Of a DNA stretch of 14,815 nt, positions 13,186 through 14,815 are shown one piece after another. Numbering within the stretch: position 1 is the first letter of the stretch; each line of letters opens with the position of its first letter. The notes under the pieces were generated by a model. It did no database searches, had not been told where the DNA came from, and saw only the letters and a list, made by a program, of their open reading frames with translations. This DNA comes from Firmicutes bacterium UBA5388 (GTDB lineage Bacteria > Bacillota > UBA4882 > UBA10575). The translations under genes were made by a program, and so were the position numbers. The DNA is taken from contig DHOO01000130.1 in NCBI GenBank assembly GCA_002409975.1, positions 1 through 14,815 of the forward strand, written 5' to 3'.

Positions 13186-13962
13186 ATGCAAAAGCTGATC
13201 CAAGTTAATAATGTAACTTTGGCTTTTTCCCCCGATGGCCCTCCGGAACTTGATGGAGTTAACCTTTCTGTTAACGAAGGGGAATTCGTCTGTTTAGTAG
13301 GCCCCAGTGGTTGTGGAAAATCAACTTTGTTAAGACTTATTTCTGGGGTGTTAACACCGGATTCCGGTGAAATTAAAGTTTTTGGGCTCAAAGAAATCCC
13401 TGGGTGGGCTCAGTTGAGTTTTGTTCCTCAAGACTCTCTTTTACTTCCATGGAGAACAGTGCTTGATAACATAATGCTGCCTTTAGAATTAAATAAAAAA
13501 GGAGAGAAATCAGGAGTAAGTATCAATAAAGCTCGTGCTGCGTTAAACTTAGTTAACCTTGCTGGGGTAGAAGACAAATACCCTCATCAACTTTCAGGAG
13601 GGATGCGACAACGAGTGGCTTTAGCCCGCGCTCTAGTGGGAGAGGCTCGAGTGCTTTTGCTGGATGAACCTTTTGCTGCTCTTGATGCTTTGACCAGGAG
13701 TCAGTTACACCTGGAAATGATGAAGATTAGGAAACAAACTAAATTTACTGGTTTGATGGTTACTCATAACATCTTTGAAGCGGTCTTCTTGTCGGATCGG
13801 GTTTTAGTGATGGGAGAAAAACCAGGGCGGATTTTGGGGGAGGTCCACATTAAGCTGGAATATCCGAGGAATCTTAAGTTAATAAGTACTCCGATTTTTG
13901 CTAGCTTGGTTGGGGCTGTGCAAGAGCTATTAGAGCAAGGGTGGGGGGGAAACAATGAATAA
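13186..13962 (+). CDS. ABC transporter ATP-binding protein, FMN-riboswitch-controlled (ThiZ/SsuB-like)
   Basis: Cytosolic ATPase of a type-I importer of the nitrate/sulfonate/taurine/ThiXYZ class. The 258-residue protein is complete: Walker A GPSGCGKST (39-47), Q-loop Q82 in VPQDSLLLPWR, signature LSGGMRQRVALARA (136-149), Walker B VLLLDEP (156-162), D-loop ALD, and switch histidine H194 in VTHNIFEA. AGAGGTGG precedes the ATG by 4-5 nt. It is the first gene after the FMN riboswitch and overlaps the permease gene by 8 nt. FMN control makes riboflavin or a flavin precursor the likely cargo, comparable to the predicted RibXY systems; ThiXYZ relatives carry thiamine-pyrimidine precursors, so the fold alone does not settle it. 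Confidence 0.93.
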   Translation: MQKLIQVNNVTLAFSPDGPPELDGVNLSVNEGEFVCLVGPSGCGKSTLLRLISGVLTPDSGEIKVFGLKEIPGWAQLSFVPQDSLLLPWRTVLDNIMLPLELNKKGEKSGVSINKARAALNLVNLAGVEDKYPHQLSGGMRQRVALARALVGEARVLLLDEPFAALDALTRSQLHLEMMKIRKQTKFTGLMVTHNIFEAVFLSDRVLVMGEKPGRILGEVHIKLEYPRNLKLISTPIFASLVGAVQELLEQGWGGNNE

Positions 13963-14737
13963 CAGGTTAGTCAGTTTTGGTCGCCGTTATGAACGATTGA
14001 TTACGGTGATGTTCTTAGGAATCATCTCCTTAATAGTCTGGACAATAGTTGCCTCTTTTTACCCATCATATATTCTCCCTTCTCCCGGCGAGGTTGGGCT
14101 ACGCTTTAAAGAATTATTAACGAAGGGAAACCGGTTAGCAGAGCATTTTCTTATTACTTTTCTCGAAGCTTTAGTAGGTTTCCTTTTCGGGGCATTGACC
14201 GCCCTTCCTTTGAGCTACTTGTTAGCCCGTCATCCTCGTCTTGATCGTCTAATTACTCCTTTGGTTGTGGCTATTCAGGCGATTCCCATTGTGGCGCTTG
14301 CTCCGCTCTTAGTGATCTGGTTTGGCTTTGGTATCACTTCTAAAATTCTGATTGCAGCTCTAGTCTCTTTCTTTCCGATGCTGACCAATGGGGTAGTTGG
14401 TATACGGGAGACAGATCCCCGCTTGAAACAACTATTAATCATCATGGGGGCAACTAAACGAGAAATCTTTTTTAAACTGGAGGTTCCCACTGCTTTACCA
14501 GTAATCTTTGGTGGGGTGAGAATGGGTTTGACGCTCTCTGTGATCGGGGCGGTAGTAGGGGAGTTTTCTGGAGCAGGTAAAGGGCTTGGCTACCTTGTTT
14601 ATTTTGCGCGTGGTACTTTTGATACCCCCCTGATCTTTGTGGCTTTGATAGCTTTGGCTGCGATTGGGGTTGGCTTTTATCTGCTAATTTCTGTTTTAGA
14701 GGCAGCGGTGATGCCATGGAAGGAGCGTGAGAAATAA
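13955..14737 (+). CDS. ABC transporter permease, FMN-riboswitch-controlled (ThiX/SsuC-like)
   Basis: Inner-membrane permease, 260 residues, with about six hydrophobic segments near residues 16-38, 64-90, 99-122, 126-146, 184-206 and 222-250. The segment QAIPIVALAPLLVIWFGFG followed by SKILIAALVSFFPML is typical of the SsuC/ThiX branch. The cytoplasmic EAA-type loop that docks on the ATPase is visible at MGATKREIFFKLEVPTALPVIFGGVR (about 168-193). The start ATG lies inside the end of the ATPase gene behind GGGGGGG (13942-13948), so the two are translationally coupled. A substrate-binding protein is expected for an importer of this type, but the remaining 78 nt after the stop hold a hairpin repeat and no gene start. 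Confidence 0.93.
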   Translation: MNNRLVSFGRRYERLITVMFLGIISLIVWTIVASFYPSYILPSPGEVGLRFKELLTKGNRLAEHFLITFLEALVGFLFGALTALPLSYLLARHPRLDRLITPLVVAIQAIPIVALAPLLVIWFGFGITSKILIAALVSFFPMLTNGVVGIRETDPRLKQLLIIMGATKREIFFKLEVPTALPVIFGGVRMGLTLSVIGAVVGEFSGAGKGLGYLVYFARGTFDTPLIFVALIALAAIGVGFYLLISVLEAAVMPWKEREK

Positions 14738-14751
14738 AGTACTTGTCTCTT

Positions 14752-14811
14752 CCGGCTACCGTTCATTTTAATCAAAGCCGGGTGAATCAACCAAGGCTAT
14801 TTTCTAAGTAG
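14752..14811. repeat. Hairpin repeat and end-of-window repeat
   Basis: CCGGCT (14752-14757) pairs with AGCCGG (14776-14781). GGCTAC...ATCAAAGCCGGGTGAA matches the hairpin repeat after folB (GGCTAC...ATCAAAGCCAGGTGAA). It is followed by TATTTTCTAAGTAG (14798-14811), identical to 7-20. No T-run follows the stem, so it is not an obvious terminator for the transporter genes. Confidence 0.55.
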
Positions 14812-14815
14812 TCGC

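Noticed and set aside
1..14815. Circular molecule suggested by matching ends
   Set aside because: Only 14 nt match and the sequences diverge on both sides; too short to indicate circularity.
1..14815. CRISPR array, tRNA, rRNA, transposase or phage genes
   Set aside because: No regularly spaced direct repeats, no cloverleaf or rRNA sequence recognised, and no frame resembling transposases or phage proteins.

Overview
The window reads as a chromosomal segment of a bacterium in or near the Firmicutes (Bacillota), probably a diderm lineage. Evidence: sigma-A-type promoters, strong GGAGG-like ribosome sites, intrinsic terminators, a rapZ-yvcK pair and an FMN riboswitch, alongside a signal-peptide-bearing outer-membrane beta-barrel protein ending in phenylalanine. 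Hydrogenispora/Limnochordia-like or Halanaerobia-like bacteria would fit, but this is inference. I see no rRNA, tRNA, insertion sequence, phage gene or CRISPR array.

Layout. 1-276: non-coding leader with a 22-bp near-perfect inverted repeat. 277(298)-1233 (+): outer-membrane barrel protein, followed by a strong terminator shared with the convergent nad genes. 1325-4927 (-): complete de novo NAD branch nadA-nadB-nadC, with a clear promoter and an adjacent perfect palindrome in front of nadA, and a 217-nt nadA-nadB gap holding a copy of the inverted-repeat element seen in the leader. 4928-5355: long divergent spacer with nested inverted repeats and a promoter for folB. 5356-5733 (+): folB, followed by a hairpin repeat and a terminator. 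6101-9981 (+): a GT4 glycosyltransferase and a nucleotidyltransferase/left-handed beta-helix/phosphomannomutase-like fusion, probably one operon making or extending a storage or surface polysaccharide. The glycosyltransferase leader contains a 12-nt segment exactly complementary to its own ribosome-binding region. 10293-12869 (+): rapZ and yvcK, the cell-envelope/central-carbon control pair; YvcK carries an N-terminal membrane hairpin and an unusual C-terminal domain resembling PrcB_C. 12876-14737 (+): promoter, FMN riboswitch with visible terminator and antiterminator, then the ATPase and permease of a ThiXZ/SsuBC-like ABC importer, most likely for riboflavin or a precursor.

The strongest candidates for something undescribed are the YvcK-PrcB_C fusion, the phosphomannomutase-like domain with altered catalytic motifs, the possible ATC start of the barrel gene, the self-complementary glycosyltransferase leader, and a set of small hairpin repeats scattered through nearly every intergenic gap, including both ends of the window.
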